Shown: positions 33,053 to 46,079 of the stretch, in pieces
Position numbering within the stretch: position 1 is the first letter of the stretch
Layout: each line of letters starts with the position of its first letter
From: Heterohyrax brucei
Lineage: Eukaryota; Chordata; Mammalia; Hyracoidea; Procaviidae
Length of the DNA stretch: 64,000 nt
NCBI GenBank assembly: GCA_028571685.1
Contig: CM053162.1
Span: forward strand, 8,746,001 to 8,810,000
Direction of reading: 5' to 3'
Notes under the pieces: model-generated
Databases searched by the model: none
Told to the model about the DNA's origin: nothing
The model's input: the letters and a program-made list of their open reading frames with translations, nothing else
Program-made: the position numbers and the translations under genes

Positions 33053-34002
33053 ATGGCTTCAGAAGGCTCCCAAACAAAACAACCGAGGAGTTTTCCAGAT
33101 GAAGAAACTTTTCTGAAATCATCAGAAGGTGAATACAACAGGATTATATACAAAGCGCTTCTAGACCTTATACAAAATGCAGCGAAACAAAAGGAAAAAA
33201 TAAGCAAGCTGTTCAATCTGATGGAACACCAGTACTCTGAAATCCAACACATCAAGAACAAAATCAAAGACAGAAATTTCCATTCAAAGCCAAGAAAACA
33301 GAATGCAACAAATGGAGAAAAGAATCTGTGACTTGGAAGACAGAGTTAACAATGCCAGTGTCTATGAGCAGAAATCAGAAAAAAGAAACAAGAAAAATGA
33401 AGAAGCATTAAGAAGCCTGTGGGACTCTATTAAGAGGAAAAATTTTCGATTAATTGGAGTCCCTAAACAGGATGAGACACCTGAGAACACAGAGAGTATT
33501 GTTGCTGAGCTGCTGACAGAAAACTTCCCCGAAATCATGAAGGAAGAGAATATAGATATCCTGGATGCATATCTTACAACATCCAACATAGATCTCAAAG
33601 AAAGACTCCAAGACATATTATAATCAAGCTTAAGAAAACAAAACATAAGCAGCAACTCTTAAAGGAAGCAAGACTCAAAGCAAAGCTAACATTTAGAGGG
33701 AAACCCTGTAGGCTTTTGTCAGATTTCTCAGCAGAAACCATGCTGGCACCAAGACAGTGGCATGACACACTCAAAGCCTTGAAGGAGAAGAACTTCCAAT
33801 CAAGAATTATCTGCCAAGCCAAGGCCAAGTGCCATCGAGTAGGATCCGACTCATGGCGATCTATCCAGCAAAATTATCTTTCGAATATAAAAATGAAATT
33901 AAGACATTCCCGGATAAACAGAAACTCAGAAACTTTGTAAAAACCAAACCAAAGCTACAAGAAAAACTGAAAGGATTTCTTAGCTTTGGCTTAGAAGAAT
34001 GA
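33053..34002 (+). pseudogene. L1 ORF1 of the complete copy, broken
   Basis: The N-terminus MASEGSQTKQPRSFPDEE is followed by the coiled coil (KQKEKISKLFNLMEHQYSEI). Near 33270 a small deletion changes frame; the next open stretch (33303-33623) has MQQMEKRICDLEDRVNNASV and WDSIKRKNFRLIGVPKQ. A one-base loss in an A-run near 33597 ends that stretch at a TAA. The C-terminal domain then continues in another frame and is interrupted by the tail-only SINE fragment at 33813-33858. An upstream in-frame ATG at 33026 adds nine residues; the conserved start is MASEG. Confidence 0.9.
33813..33858 (-). repeat. Tail-only AfroSINE/RTE-like fragment in ORF1
   Basis: Relative to other ORF1 copies, about 46-50 extra bases interrupt the block encoding QPRIIYPAK. 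In reverse they read 'cgccatgagtcggatcctac', then 'ggcacttggccttggcttgg': the 3' core of the SINE plus a (TTGGC)-type tail. A short direct repeat ATCT may flank it. Confidence 0.75.
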
Positions 34003-34224
34003 AACCACTAACTTTATATTTTAGAGCAACACATTATTTAGAATTCTACTCAGTTAGGGAAGGTTCCAAATTAAATCACAGCTTTACTACTGAAAGAAAC
34101 AATCCAGTCATTATCATGAAAACTGTGGTGCCATCACATTAAAAAGAGGTATGTACTACAGTTGTTATAGTCCTTCCAGATGGAGAGGAAGATGACAAGA
34201 CTGGTATTAATTAAAATTGGGTTT

Positions 34225-34748
34225 TGTCACAGGTTGAATTGTGTCCCCCCAAAAATATGTGCGGCCATGTGGCTGGGACATGATTCCCAGTATCTTGTGA
34301 CTGTTCTCCATTTTGTGGTTTCCCTAAACTGTATGTTAAAGGATTAGGGTGGGGCTATAAATTCCTTCATAGGATTATTTCCTTGCTCTACTGTAAAGGG
34401 AGTTTCCCTGGAATATGGCTTGCCCCACCCTTAATCCTTTCAGCCTGCAAGAGATAAAAGGAAAGAGAAGCAAGCAGAGAATGGGGAACCTCGTACCATC
34501 AAGCAAGCAGCCCTGGGAGAAGAGTGCATCCTTCAGACATGAGGTTCCTGTGCCAAGACACTCCCTGCACAAAGACTGATGCAATACTGGACTTTCCTCC
34601 AGAGCTGACAAGGGGAAAGCCTTCTCCTAGAGTGGACACCCTGAATATGGACTTGTAACCCAACAGACTGTGTAAGAATAAACCTTCCTTTGTTAAAGCC
34701 ATCCACTCTGTAGTATTTCTGTTAGAGCAGCCCTAGCTGACTAAAACA
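34225..34748 (+). mobile_element. Solo LTR, 524 bp, in the L1 spacer
   Basis: Starts TGTCACAGG and ends CTAAAACA; exactly flanked by the 5-bp direct repeat GGTTT (34220-34224 and 34749-34753). The L1 spacer reads on across it. AATAAA lies at 34677-34682. Same length and family as the LTRs at 3011 and 43930. Minus-strand ORFs over it are chance. Confidence 0.92.
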
Positions 34749-34959
34749 GGTTTATAAATAGTTTACTAAGGGGGATCATAGAGGCAGCTGTAAAGCACAA
34801 CAAAAATGTAACACACTATATCCAGAATTGTAACACCAGAGTCTCAACAACTACAAAAACAGCTCTGAAAAAGGTGAAAAATCAACTCACAAAAAAGAGT
34901 GTCCCAGAACAGACTAAGAACAACAGAGAAAACATCAACACAAAAATTAACATACCACA

Positions 34960-37900
34960 ATGGCAGCCGTGAACACATACCTATCAATAATTACACTGAA
35001 GGTGAATGTACTGAATGCTCTGGTAAAGAGACAAGTGTCATCTTAGATCAAAATACATGACCCATCCATATGTTGTCTATAAGAAACTCACTTGAGAATT
35101 AAAGATAGTAACAAACTGAAAATTAAAGGATGGAAGAATATATATCAAGCTAACAAACAAAGAGAAGGTGTGACAATTCTAATCTCAGACAAAATCAATT
35201 TTAATGTAAAATCTACCATCATGGACAAGGATAGGCACTATTAATTGCTGAAAAGTTCAGTATACAAGCAAGACTTAACTATATTAAATATTTATGCACC
35301 TAATATCAGAGCACCTAAATACGTCGAAGAAACACTGACTACACTAAAAAAGAGTTAGATTGCTCCACAATAATAGTGGGAGAATTCAATACTCCACTCT
35401 CAGAGCTGGACAGATCATCTAGAAAAGAGCTCAGTAAAGATACAGAAGACCTCATTGCCACAATTAACCAATTAAACCTCATCGATATATACAGAACTTT
35501 CTACCCATCAGCGGACAACTACACCTTCTTCTCCAGTGCACATGGAACATTCTCCAGAATGGGCCATGTGTTATGACATAATGTAATTCTCAACAAAATC
35601 CATGCCATTGAATTACTACAAAGCACATTCTCAGATTATAAAGCTATAAAAGTCCAAATCAATAACAGAAAAAGTATAGCTAGAAATTGGAACTCTTGGA
35701 AACTGAACAACATCTTGCTCAAACAGCCATGGATTACAGAAGAAATCAAGGATGAAATAAAGACATTTATGGATTCCAATGAGAATGAACACACTTCCTA
35801 CCAGAACCTATGAGATACAGCCAAAGCAGAGCTCAGAGGTCTGTTTATCTCCATAAATGCACACATGTGGAAGGAAGAAAGAAACCAAATCAAGGAACTA
35901 ACCCTACAGCTTGAACAAGTAGAGAGAGAACAACAGAGGGACCCCTCAGACACCAGAAGAAACCAGATCATAAAGATTAGAGCAGAGCTAAATGAAATTA
36001 GAGAATAGGAAAACAATTGAAAAAATTGAAAAGACCTAAAGCTGGTTTTTTGAAAAGATTGACAAACCACTGGCTAATCCTACTAAAGAAAAACAGGAAA
36101 GGAACCAATAACCCAAACTAGAAATGAGAGAGGAGTTGTCACAACAGATGCAACAGAAATAAAAAATATCATAACAGAATAGTATGAAAGACTGTATTCT
36201 AACAAATTTGAAAACCTAGAGGAAATGGACAAAATCCTTGATTCATACCACCTACTCAAATTATCACAAGGTGAAGCAGAACAACTTAATAAACCCATCA
36301 CAAAGGAAGACATTGGAAAAATCATCAAAAAAACTGCCAACCAAAAAAAGCCTGGACCCAGATGGCTTCACTGCACAATTCTACCAAGCTTTTAGAGAAG
36401 AGTTATCTCCAATACTACTAAGAATATTTCACAGTATAGAAAGGGATGGAGTACTCCCAAACTCATTCTATGAAGCCAGCATAGCCCAAAACCAGGGAAA
36501 GATCCAAGAAAAAAGGAGAACTACAGATTGATATCACTCATGAATCTAGATGGAAAAATCTTCAACAAAATTCTTGCCAGTGCAATACAACATATCCAAA
36601 AAATAATCCATCATGACCAAGTTGGATTCATACCAGGAATGCAAGGCTTGTTCATCATCAGAAAAACTATTAATTTGATCAACCACAGATATATTACAAA
36701 AGACAAGAATCACCTGATTTTGTCCGTTGATGCAGAAAAGGCATTTGATAAAGTCCAACACCCATTCATGCTAAAAAATCTTAGCAAAATAGGCATAGAC
36801 GGAAAATTCCTCAATGCAATAACAGCCATTTATACAAAGCCAACTGCGTACATCATCCTGAATGGAGAGAGATTGAAAGAGTTTCCCTTGAGATCAGGAA
36901 CTAGACAAGGATGCGCACTCTCACCTCTGCTATTCAACATTGTATTAGAAGTTCTAGCCAGAGCAATTAGATAAGACCAAGGAATAAAGGGCATCTGCAT
37001 TGGCAAAGAAGTCAAAATCTCCCCGTTTGCTGATGATATGATTGTAGATGCAGAGAATCCCAAAGAATCTCTAAGTAAACTATTCAAACTGATGGAAGAG
37101 TTCAGCAAAGTCTCTGGATACAAGATAAGCATAAGTAAATCAGTAGGATTCCTTTATACCAACGAGACTGTTAATGAAGAAATCATGAAATCAATACCAT
37201 TTACTATAGCCCCTAAGAAGATAAAATACCTGGGAATTAATCTAACCAGAGAAATAACAGACCTTTACAAAGAGAACTACAAGCCCTTACTACAAGAAAC
37301 TAAGAGAGACTTAGATAAATGGAGAAACCTACCCTGCTCATGGATAGGAAGACTTAACTTTGTGAAAATGTCTATTTTACCCAAAGCAATCTATTTATAT
37401 AATGCAATCCCAAAACAAGTTCCAGCATCATTTTTTAATGAGATGGAGAAACAAATCACCAATTTTGTTTTGAAAGGGAAAAAACTCTGGATAAGTAAAG
37501 TACTACTAAAGAAGAAGAACACACTGGGAGGCCTCTCATTACCCGATCTTAGAACATATTACACTGTCATAGTGGTCAAAACAGCCTGGTCTGGTACAAA
37601 AACAGACAGATCGATCAATGGAACAGAACTGAGACCCAGAGATGACACCATCTGCTTACGAACAGTTGATATCCGACAATGGCCCTAAGACATTAAAATG
37701 GGGTAAAAACAGTATCTTCAACAAATGGTGCTGGCGAAACTGGATATCCATCTGCAATAAATTGAAACATGATCCGTATCTTACACCTATACAAAAACCA
37801 ACTCAAACTGGATAGAAGACCTAAATATCGAATCTAAAACGATAAAGCTCATCCAAGAAAAGGTAGGAACAACAATGAAAGTAGACAGACTTGAAAATCT

Positions 37901-38840
37901 GTCAAACAAACCACAATCATCAGAAGAGGCAACAGATAAATGGGAACTATTAAGAATCAAACACTTTTGCTCATCCAAAGACTTTATTAATAGAATTAAA
38001 AGGCCACCTACAAAATGGGAAAAAATATGTGGCATCTATATGTCACAAAGATGCCTGATATCCATAATTTATAAGATACTACAGAATATCAATCAGAAGA
38101 TAAATCATCCAGTTAAGCGATGGGTAAAGGAGATGGACAGACATTTCTCTAAAGAGGAGATCCAGGCAGCCAAAAAACATATGCAGACATGTTCCCAATC
38201 TTCAGTTATTAAACAAATTCAAATGAAAAGTATAATGAGATGCCATGTCACTCCAACAAGATTGGCCATGATCCCAAAACCACAAAACAACAAATGCTGG
38301 AGAGGCTGTGGAGAAAGTGGAACTCTCTGACACTGTTGGTAGAGTTGCAAAATGGTCCAGCCTCTTGGGAAAGCAATCTGGCGTTTCCTTAACAAACTAG
38401 ATATAGATATACCATTTGACCCAGTAATTCCACTACTTGGACTATATCCTACAGAATCAAGGCCTTTCACATCAATGGACACATGCACAAGAATGTTTAT
38501 CACAGCACAGTCCATGGTAGAAAAAAGATGGAATCAATCCAGTTGCCCAACAACAGAGGAATGGATAGGTAAACTATGGTATATATATATATATATATTT
38601 ACCTATATATATATACATTTACCTATATATATATAGGTAAACTATGGTATATATACTCAATCAAGCACTACACAATGATAAAGAATAATGATGATTCCAG
38701 GAAACATCTCATAACCTGGTTTCAACTGGAGCACATTATGCTGAGTGACAGTAGTCAGTGACAGAAGGACAAATATTGTATGAGGCCCCTATGATTAGAA
38801 CTCAAAAAGAGACTTATGCATAGAAGAAAAGACTCTTTGA
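34960..38840 (+). pseudogene. L1 ORF2 of the complete copy, broken
   Basis: The start is ATG at 34960. Endonuclease: 35376-35576 (GEFNTPLSELDRSSRKELS; the usual GDFN reads GEFN) and later the DYKAIKV region, where the usual SDH is altered. Reverse transcriptase: [20 protein letters not shown] (about 36350), [15 protein letters not shown] (about 36610-36655), [20 protein letters not shown] (about 36725-36785), [20 protein letters not shown] (about 36890-36950), then the intact catalytic FADD at about 37027-37038. The thumb and linker are open over 37038-37688. C-terminal pieces reach 38840. At least six frame changes or stops interrupt it. Confidence 0.9.
38578..38653. repeat. TA microsatellite with duplicated flank
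   Basis: Runs of TA alternate with 'atttaccta' units. The motif 'aggtaaactatggtatat' occurs on both sides (38567-38584 and 38635-38652), and the inner 'tttaccta' units are its reverse complement. The unit seen once in other L1 copies has thus been expanded with inverted pieces. Confidence 0.85.
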
Positions 38841-38848
38841 CAGCTGCA

Positions 38849-38886
38849 AGGGAGGGGAGGGCAGGAGGGCAAGGGGGGGAGGGTTT
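38849..38886 (+). other. G-rich tract of the L1 3' UTR (possible G-quadruplex)
   Basis: Six or more runs of three or more G within about 37 bases ('gggaggggagggcaggaggg', then a long G run). L1 3' UTRs in many mammals carry such polypurine G-rich tracts. The same place in the copy at 44.45 kb is also G-rich; in older copies it has decayed. Confidence 0.75.
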
Positions 38887-41800
38887 AGATTGGATAATTG
38901 CTAGAAATTTGGTTGTGTGAAATCAGTGATAGCACACATTAGAAACAACAACAATATTGAGTGGACTTCAACATAACTGGAATACTCCTTCCATCTTAAC
39001 CCAATATTGCAAGAACAGAGTAGCTGGGGCAGGGGGCAGGGACCATTCTCTTAGGTGAAATCAAGGCCAATTGGCACAACTACCACTTTGCTAAGAGGGC
39101 TCTCTGTGCCCCACATCAGTGAGTGTCATCTGGGGTCTTAAAAGCTGCCAAGCTGCCATCCAGGGGCACAGCAAATGGTCCCAACTCAGCAGGAACGGAT
39201 GCTTACCGAGGACCAAAATGACATGGGGGGAAAAAACCCAGAAGATAGAGAGTTCCACATGAGTAGGTGCCTACATAGACTTGGGACCAGAAGAACTGGA
39301 TGGTGCCCAGCCAGTGATCGCCACGATGGAGCTCACTAAGTTGAGTCTCACTGGCAACACAAGAATAAAAGGGTGTGCACCCTGAGATCTCCAGTAAAAG
39401 ACTGCAACTGATGGTCCAGCGGCTTCACGGTTCCCTTGGGAGCATGGCTGCTGGCCATGATGCTGCCCTTGCCCATAAATCATAATGAAGGTCCACTCTT
39501 AGGACATGAACGGTTTGGACTTGGCGATGCAGAGTGACCATATACTGGATGCACTTTATGGTTCTATGCATTTATAGGATGTGATCCTTTTGACGTCTTT
39601 CTGAAAGAAGGGGGTTCATTAGATGGAGAGGAGGAGGGGAAAGGAGACTGTTAGGAGGATGAGACATGTATGGAGCAGAGTGGAATAGTGTGCTGTCACT
39701 GGGCAGGGAGAGAAGTGGAAGCTGCACATAGGTGGGCATGTAAATTTATATGGGAAAGTACATTTTCATTCAGTTGTAACTAAAAAAAAGTAAAAGAAAA
39801 GCAGGAGCCGCAATACTAATTTCAGATAAAATAGACTTTAATGTAAAATCCACCATTGTGGACAACAATGGTCACTATTGCTGAACAGTTAATACAGCAG
39901 GATATAACAATATTAGATATTTCTGCACCCAACACTAGAGTATCTAAATATACCGAACAAACACTAAAAACATTGAAAAATAAGATAGATCACTCCACAA
40001 TAATAGTAAGAGGCTACGATACTCTGCTTTCAGTAATGGACAGACCATCCAGAAAAAAGTTCAGTAAAGATACCAAAGATCTTACTGTGGCAATCAACTA
40101 ACTAGACATCATTGGCATATACAAAACTTTTTACCCAACAGCACATAAGTACACCTTCTTTTCCAATGCGTATGGAACATTCTTCAAAACAGACAACATA
40201 CTAGGTCACAAAGCAAGTCTCCACAGAATCCAAATCATTGAATTACTGCGAGCATCTTCTCAGACCATAACACCAGAAAAGTTGAAATCAAGAGCAAAAA
40301 GACATGGGTAGAAATTTGAACTCATGGAAGCTGAACAACACCTTGTTCAAAATCCGTGAGTTATAGAAGAAATCAAAGACGAAATAAAGAAATTTATGGA
40401 ACCAAACAAGAGTGAAAACACATCATACCAGAACCTATGGGATACAGCAAAAGCAGTGCTCAGGAGTCAATTTATAAACACACACATCTGGAAAGAAGAA
40501 AGTGCCCAGCCAAAAGACTTAACCCTACAACTTGAACAAGCACAGAGCAACAAAACAACCCCTCGGACACCAGAAGAAAACACATACTAAAGATTAGAGC
40601 ACAACTATAATGAATTAGAGAATAGAAAAACAACTGAATGAATTAGAAACCAAAAGCTGGTTTTTTGAAAAGATCAACAAAATCAATAAAACATTGTGTT
40701 AACTCACAAAAGAAAAACAGAAGAAGAAAAAATTCATCCCAATAAATAATGAGATGGGAGATGTCACAATACACCCAGCTGAAATCAAATGTATCATAAC
40801 AGAATACTATGAAAAAGTGTAAGAGATTTGAAAACCTGGAGGAAATGGACAAATTTCTAGATTCACATCACCTACCAAAATTATCACAAGGAGAAGTAGA
40901 ACAACTTAATAAATCCATCACAAAAGAGAGATTGAAAAATTAATGAAAAATCTACCAACCAAAAAAAGTCCTGGCCCAGATGGCTTCACTAGAGAATTCT
41001 ACCAAACTTACAGAGAGGAGTTAATTTCAGTAATACTGAGGCTATTTCACATCATAGAAAAGGAAGGGATACTGCCAAATTCATTCTGTGAAGCCAGCAT
41101 AACCTGATGCCAACACCAGGGAAATATCCCACAGAAAAAGAAAATTATATTTCATTATCACTCGTGAACCTAGATGCAAAAATATTCAACAGAGTCTAGC
41201 CAATAGGATTCAGGAGCATATCAAAAAAATAATTCATCATGACCAAGTCGGAGTCATACCAAGGATGCAAGCCTGGTTTAACATCAGAAAAACCAGTAGT
41301 ATTATCAACCACATAAATGACACAAAGGATAAGAATCACTTGATTTTGTGAATTGTTGCAGAAAAGGCATTCAACAAAGTCCAACACCCGTTCATGCTAA
41401 AAACCATCAACAAAACAGGAATAGAGGGAAAATTCTTCAATGCAGTAAGGGTCTTCTGTGCAAAGCCAACTGCCTACATCATCCTGAATGGAGAGGGACC
41501 GAAAGAATTACCCCTGAGAATGGGAATTAGACAAGGATGCCCACTGCCACCAGTTCTATTCAATATTGTTTTAGAGGTTCTAGCTGGAGCAATCAGACAA
41601 GACAAAGAAATAAAAGGGATCAACATAGGCCAAGAAGTAAAAATATCTCTATTTGCAGAAGATATGATTGTATACACAGAGAACCTTAAAGAATCCACAA
41701 ACAAACTACTGGAACTAATAGAAGAATTCAGCAAACTAGGAAGAGACAAGATAAAATTAAATAAATCAGTGGGATTGCTTTATACCAACAAAGAGATCAT

Positions 41801-43929
41801 CAAACAGAAAATCATCAGATCAATACCATTTACTATAGATTCCAAGAAAACAGAATACCTTGGAATAAATCTAACCAGAGAAATAAGAGACCTAAGCAGA
41901 GAAAATTGCAAGAGCTAACTGCGAGAAACCAAAGGAGACTTAATGTAAGTGAGAAATCTACCTTGCTCATGAATTGGAAGACTTAACATTGTGAATATTT
42001 CTATTTTATCCAGAGTTCTATATGTACAATGCAATCCCAACCCAAATTCCAGTGTCATTTTTTGATGAGATGGAGAAATAAAGCACCAACTTTGTTTGGA
42101 AAGAGAAGAAACCACAGATAAGTAAAGCACTACTGAAGAAGAGGAACACAGAGTGAGGCCTCACACTACCTGACCTTAGAAACTGTTACACAGGCACAGT
42201 AGTCAAAACAGCCTGGTACTGGTACAAAAGGAGACATATAGTCCAGTGGAACAGAACTGAGACCCCAGAAATGTCACCATCCTCTTATGAGCAATTGATA
42301 TTTGACAAAGACCCAAACATTGTAAACTGGGGTAAAAACAGTCTCTTTAAGAAATGGTATTGGCAAAATTGGACACCCATCTGAAAAACACTGAAACAAA
42401 ACCCACATCTCACACCTTACACTTCAACTAACTCAAAATGGATCAAAGATCTAGATAGCAAACTTAAAATAATAAAGATCATGCAAGAAAAATAGGGTCA
42501 ACTATGGAAGTTCTAATACACAGCTTAGACAAACTACAAAATCTGACAAACAATGCACAAACAACAGAAGAGAAAGTAGGCAAATGGGAACTACTAAGAA
42601 TTAAACACATTCATTCAAAGACTTTTTCAAGAGAGTTAAAAGACTATCAACAGGATGGGAAAAAATACTTGGTGACTACATGTCAGACTAATGTCTGATT
42701 TCTATAATCTACAAGATACTGCAAAATGTCAACACAAAAAAGACAAATAACCCAGTTAAGCAATGAGCAAAGGAGATGGACAGACACTTCACCAAAGAAG
42801 AGATCTAGGCAGCCAAAAGACACATGAGGAAATGCTTATGATCATTAGCTATTGGAGAAACCCAAATCCAAACTACAGTGAGATACGATCTCACCCCAAC
42901 AAGATTGGCAATAATCCAAAAAACACAAACAGTACTGGAGAGGCTGAGGAGACATTGGAACTCTCCTACACCACTGGTGGGAATGCAAAATGGTACAACC
43001 TCTTTGGAAAGCAATTTGGCTCTTCCTTAAAAAGCTAGAAATAGAAATATCATTGATCGAGAAATTCACTGCTCAGAATATATCCTACAGAAATAAAGTC
43101 AGCCACATGAACAGATACTTGTACATGAATGTTTATTGTAACACTGTCAACAGTAGCAAAAAGATGTAATCAACCTAGATGCCCATCAACCGATGAATGG
43201 GTAAACAAGCTATGGTACATGCACTCAGTGAAACACTATGCCATGATAAAGAACAATGATGATTTTAGGAAGCATCTCATAATATGTTTTCAACTAGAAG
43301 ATATTATGCTGAGTGAAATCATTCAGCAGCAAAATGACAAATATTGTATGAGACCTCTGCTACAAGGACATAAAATAGACTTATATACAGAAGAAAAGAT
43401 TCTTTGAAGGCTACAAGGGTAGAGAGGGAGTGAGAGGGTTGGTCATAGATAACAGAATTTGGTTAGGTGAAAGCAGCGACAGCACACAGTGGAGAGTAGA
43501 TCAGCTTAACTGGACCATACCATAAACTGAAAGGTTTCTAAACTTAGCCCAATATTTTAAGGACAGACTAGCAAGGACAGGGTCTGGGGACCATATTTTC
43601 AGGGGATATTAAGGCCAATTGGCACAGCTCGTCTTTTGCTGAAAGAGTCTTCTGCACGCTATATTGGTGAGTGGTGTCTGGGGTCTTTAAAGCTAGCAAG
43701 CTGCCATCTGAGGTACCCCAAATGGTCCCAGCTCATGTGTAACAGATGATGAGTGATAACAGCAAAGACATGAAGAAAAAGGGGCCCGAGAGACATAAAG
43801 GCCCTTGTGAATGGGAGACTGTGTCAACGTGAGACCAGAAGAACTAGATGGCATCTGGCCACCACCAAAGGCAGCTGTGACAGAGGGACACAATGTAGGG
43901 TCCCTGAGGCAACACAAGACAGAGGGGGT

Positions 43930-45675
43930 TGTCATGGATTGAATTGTGTCTACCCCAAAATATGTGTAGCCATGTGGCTGGGCCATGATTTTCAGTATTT
44001 TGTGGTTGTCCTCCATGTTGTGATTTTCATGTACTGTATGTAAGGTTAGAGTGAGGCTGTAAATCCCTTCATAGGATCACTTCCCTGCTCCACTGTAGAG
44101 GGAGATTCCCTGGAGTATGCCTTGCCCCGCCCTGAATCCTTTCATCCTACAAAAAATAAAAGGAACTGTCCACAATAGCAAAAAGATTTAATCAACCCAG
44201 ATGCCCAACAACAGAGGAATGGATAGGTAAACTATGGTATATGTACTCAGTGGAACACTATGCAATGATAAAGAACAATGATGATAGCAGGAAACATCTC
44301 TTTACCTGGTTTCAACTGGAGGACATTATGCTGAGTGACAGTAGTCAGCAACAAAAGGACAAATATTGTATGAGACCACCTACAATAGGAACTTAAAAAC
44401 AGACTCGTGCATAGAAGAAAAGACTCTTTGATGACTGCACGGGTGGAGAGGGAGGGAGGGTGAGGGGAGGAGGGTTTAGATTAGATAGTTAATAGAAATT
44501 TGGTTGGGTGAAATCTGGGACAGCACACCTTAGAAAGAAGATCAATAATAACTGGACTTCAACACAATTTGAGTACTCCTCCCATCCTAACCCAATATTG
44601 CAAGGACAGAGTAGCTGGGGTGGGGGCTGTGGACCATGCTCCCAGGCGAAATCGAGGCCAATTGGCACAGCTAGCGTTTTGCTAATGAGGACTTTGTTCA
44701 CCCCACGTCAGTGAGTGGTGTCTGGGGTCTTAAAAGCTGCCAAGCTGCCATCTCAGGGAACAGCAAATGGTCTCAACTCAACAGGAACGGATGATCACTG
44801 ACGACAAGAACGACATGGGGAAAAGAGAACCCAGAAGACAGAGAGACCCACTCATGTCTCTACATCGACTCATGACCAAATGAACCAGATGGTGCCCGGC
44901 CACCACCAGTGATAGCCACGATGGAGTTCACAAAGTTGAATCTCACTGACAAGAAAATAAATAGGAGTGCACCCTGAGATCTCCAATAAAAGACCACAAC
45001 TGATGGTCTGGGGGCTTCAGGGTTCCCCTGGGAGCACGGTCCATGGCCCTGATGATGCCCCTGTCCATAAATTGTAATGAAGGCCAACTTTTCAGACAGC
45101 AATGAGTTGGACTTGGCAACACAGAGTGACCGTATCTTGTGGGAATTTTATGGGTCTATAAATCTATAAGATGTCATCCTGCTGACTTCTGGCTGGAAGA
45201 AGGGGAGTAGGTGGAAAGGTGGGGATAGGAGGCTGTTGGGAGTATAGGATGTGTATGGAGCAGAGAGGAGGGGTGTGCTGTCACCAGGTAGGGAGAGCAG
45301 TGGGAGGTGCACATAGGTAAGTATGCAAATTTATATGGGAATGTACATTTTCATTTAATCATAATAAAAAGAAAGAGAGATAAAACTACAGGGAAGTAAG
45401 CAAAGAATTCGAAACCTCACACTATCAAGAAAGCAGCTCCAGGAGAAGAGTGTGTCCTTCAGACCTGAAGTTCCTGTGCCAAGACTTTCCCTGTATAATG
45501 ACTGATGCAATACTGGACTTTACTCCAGAGACGGCAAGGGGGAAAGCCTGCCCCTGGAGCAGACATCCTGGATTTGAACTTGTAACCTACCAGACTGTGT
45601 AAGAATAAACTTTTCTTTGCTAAAGCCATCCACTCTGTGATATTTCTGTTAGAGCAGCCCTAGCTGACTAAAACA
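43930..45675 (+). mobile_element. Solo LTR, split by a truncated L1
   Basis: The outer pieces 43930-44165 and 45388-45675 add up to 524 bp, the same length as the LTRs at 3011 and 34225. It starts TGTCATGG and ends CTAAAACA, with AATAAA at 45604-45609. It was inserted in the 3' UTR of the older L1, which resumes at 45676 ('agggcacagctcaaggac'). The flanking 5-mers do not match cleanly. Confidence 0.88.
44166..45387 (+). mobile_element. L1 LINE, 5'-truncated, inside the LTR
   Basis: Begins in the ORF2 C-terminal region ('ctgtccacaatagcaaaaag') and holds the complete 3' UTR, including the G-rich tract near 44445 and the ending 'tcatttaatcataataaaaa'. An imperfect A-rich direct repeat (about 44152 and about 45384) looks like its target duplication. 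It closely resembles the 3' end of the complete L1 and is one of the last insertions in the nest. Confidence 0.88.
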
Positions 45676-46079
45676 AGGGCACAGCTCAAGGACTCTACTA
45701 AAAGACCACAACTGATGGTCCAACAGCCTGGGGTGTCCCCTAGGAGCTTGTCCCCTAGACCTGCTGCTGGCCCTGACTGGAAGCCAATACTGAGGTCAAC
45801 TATTCAAACAAGAATGAAGTGAACTTGGGGACACATTGTGACAATATAGTGTGTGTGCTTTATGTTCCTATAACTTTATATGGGGCTGTCTTACTGGTTT
45901 CTTTCTAGATGGGAGATAAGAGGGTGGAGAGAAGGGGACAGGTGCTCATTAAGAGGATACTAGAAACACAGAGTGAAAAGAATTAAACTGTCACCAGGTG
46001 AGAAGAGCAGATGGAGCTGCAGATAGTCAGGCTGGAAAATTGATTTGGATTGTATACTTTCACATAATCACAATAACAA

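Larger units (their letters stand above)
32017..39792 (+). mobile_element. Complete L1 LINE with target-site duplications
   Basis: The 5' terminus is 'gggggcggagccaaggtggc'. A 5' UTR of about 1.04 kb, ORF1 (33053-34002), spacer, ORF2 (34960-38840), 3' UTR with a G-rich tract, and an A-rich end (39782-39790) follow. It is flanked by a 14-bp duplication and lies in the endonuclease region of the older L1. It carries a later 524-bp LTR in the spacer, a SINE-tail insert in ORF1 and an expanded TA tract at the end of ORF2. Both ORFs have several lesions, so it is inactive, yet it is the best full copy here and a good reference for the lineage. Confidence 0.92.
31798..43407 (+). pseudogene. ORF2 of the older L1, split by a complete L1
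   Basis: The frame starts at ATG 31798, is interrupted from 32017 to 39792 by the complete L1, and resumes with the endonuclease (39856-40101). Reverse transcriptase blocks follow at about 40860-41750: [14 protein letters not shown], then the 174-codon open stretch 41394-41918 with RMGIRQGCPLPPVLFNIVLE and NIGQEVKISLFAEDMIVY. The catalytic FADD box reads FAED here, so one of the paired aspartates is changed to glutamate. The C-terminal part ends at 43407 (IMLSEIIQQQNDKYCM ... EEKIL). Many frame changes; inactive. Confidence 0.88.
27239..46079 (+). mobile_element. Older L1 LINE, 5'-truncated, host of further insertions
   Basis: The net element consists of 27239-28107, 31666-32016, 39793-43929 and 45676-46079. 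It starts inside ORF1, continues through the spacer and ORF2, and ends with a 3' UTR and a short A-rich tail ('ataatcacaataacaaaaa', 46061-46079). It lies inside ERV-L pol. Three separate elements were inserted into it: an inverted L1, a complete L1 and an LTR. Compared with the complete L1 it is more diverged and uses a different spacer sequence, so it is older and of another subfamily. Confidence 0.85.

Noticed and set aside
37038-37688. 216-codon open stretch, the longest in the window, as a possible gene
   Set aside because: It is the continuation of L1 ORF2 after the FADD box and matches the other ORF2 copies; it begins at an internal methionine.
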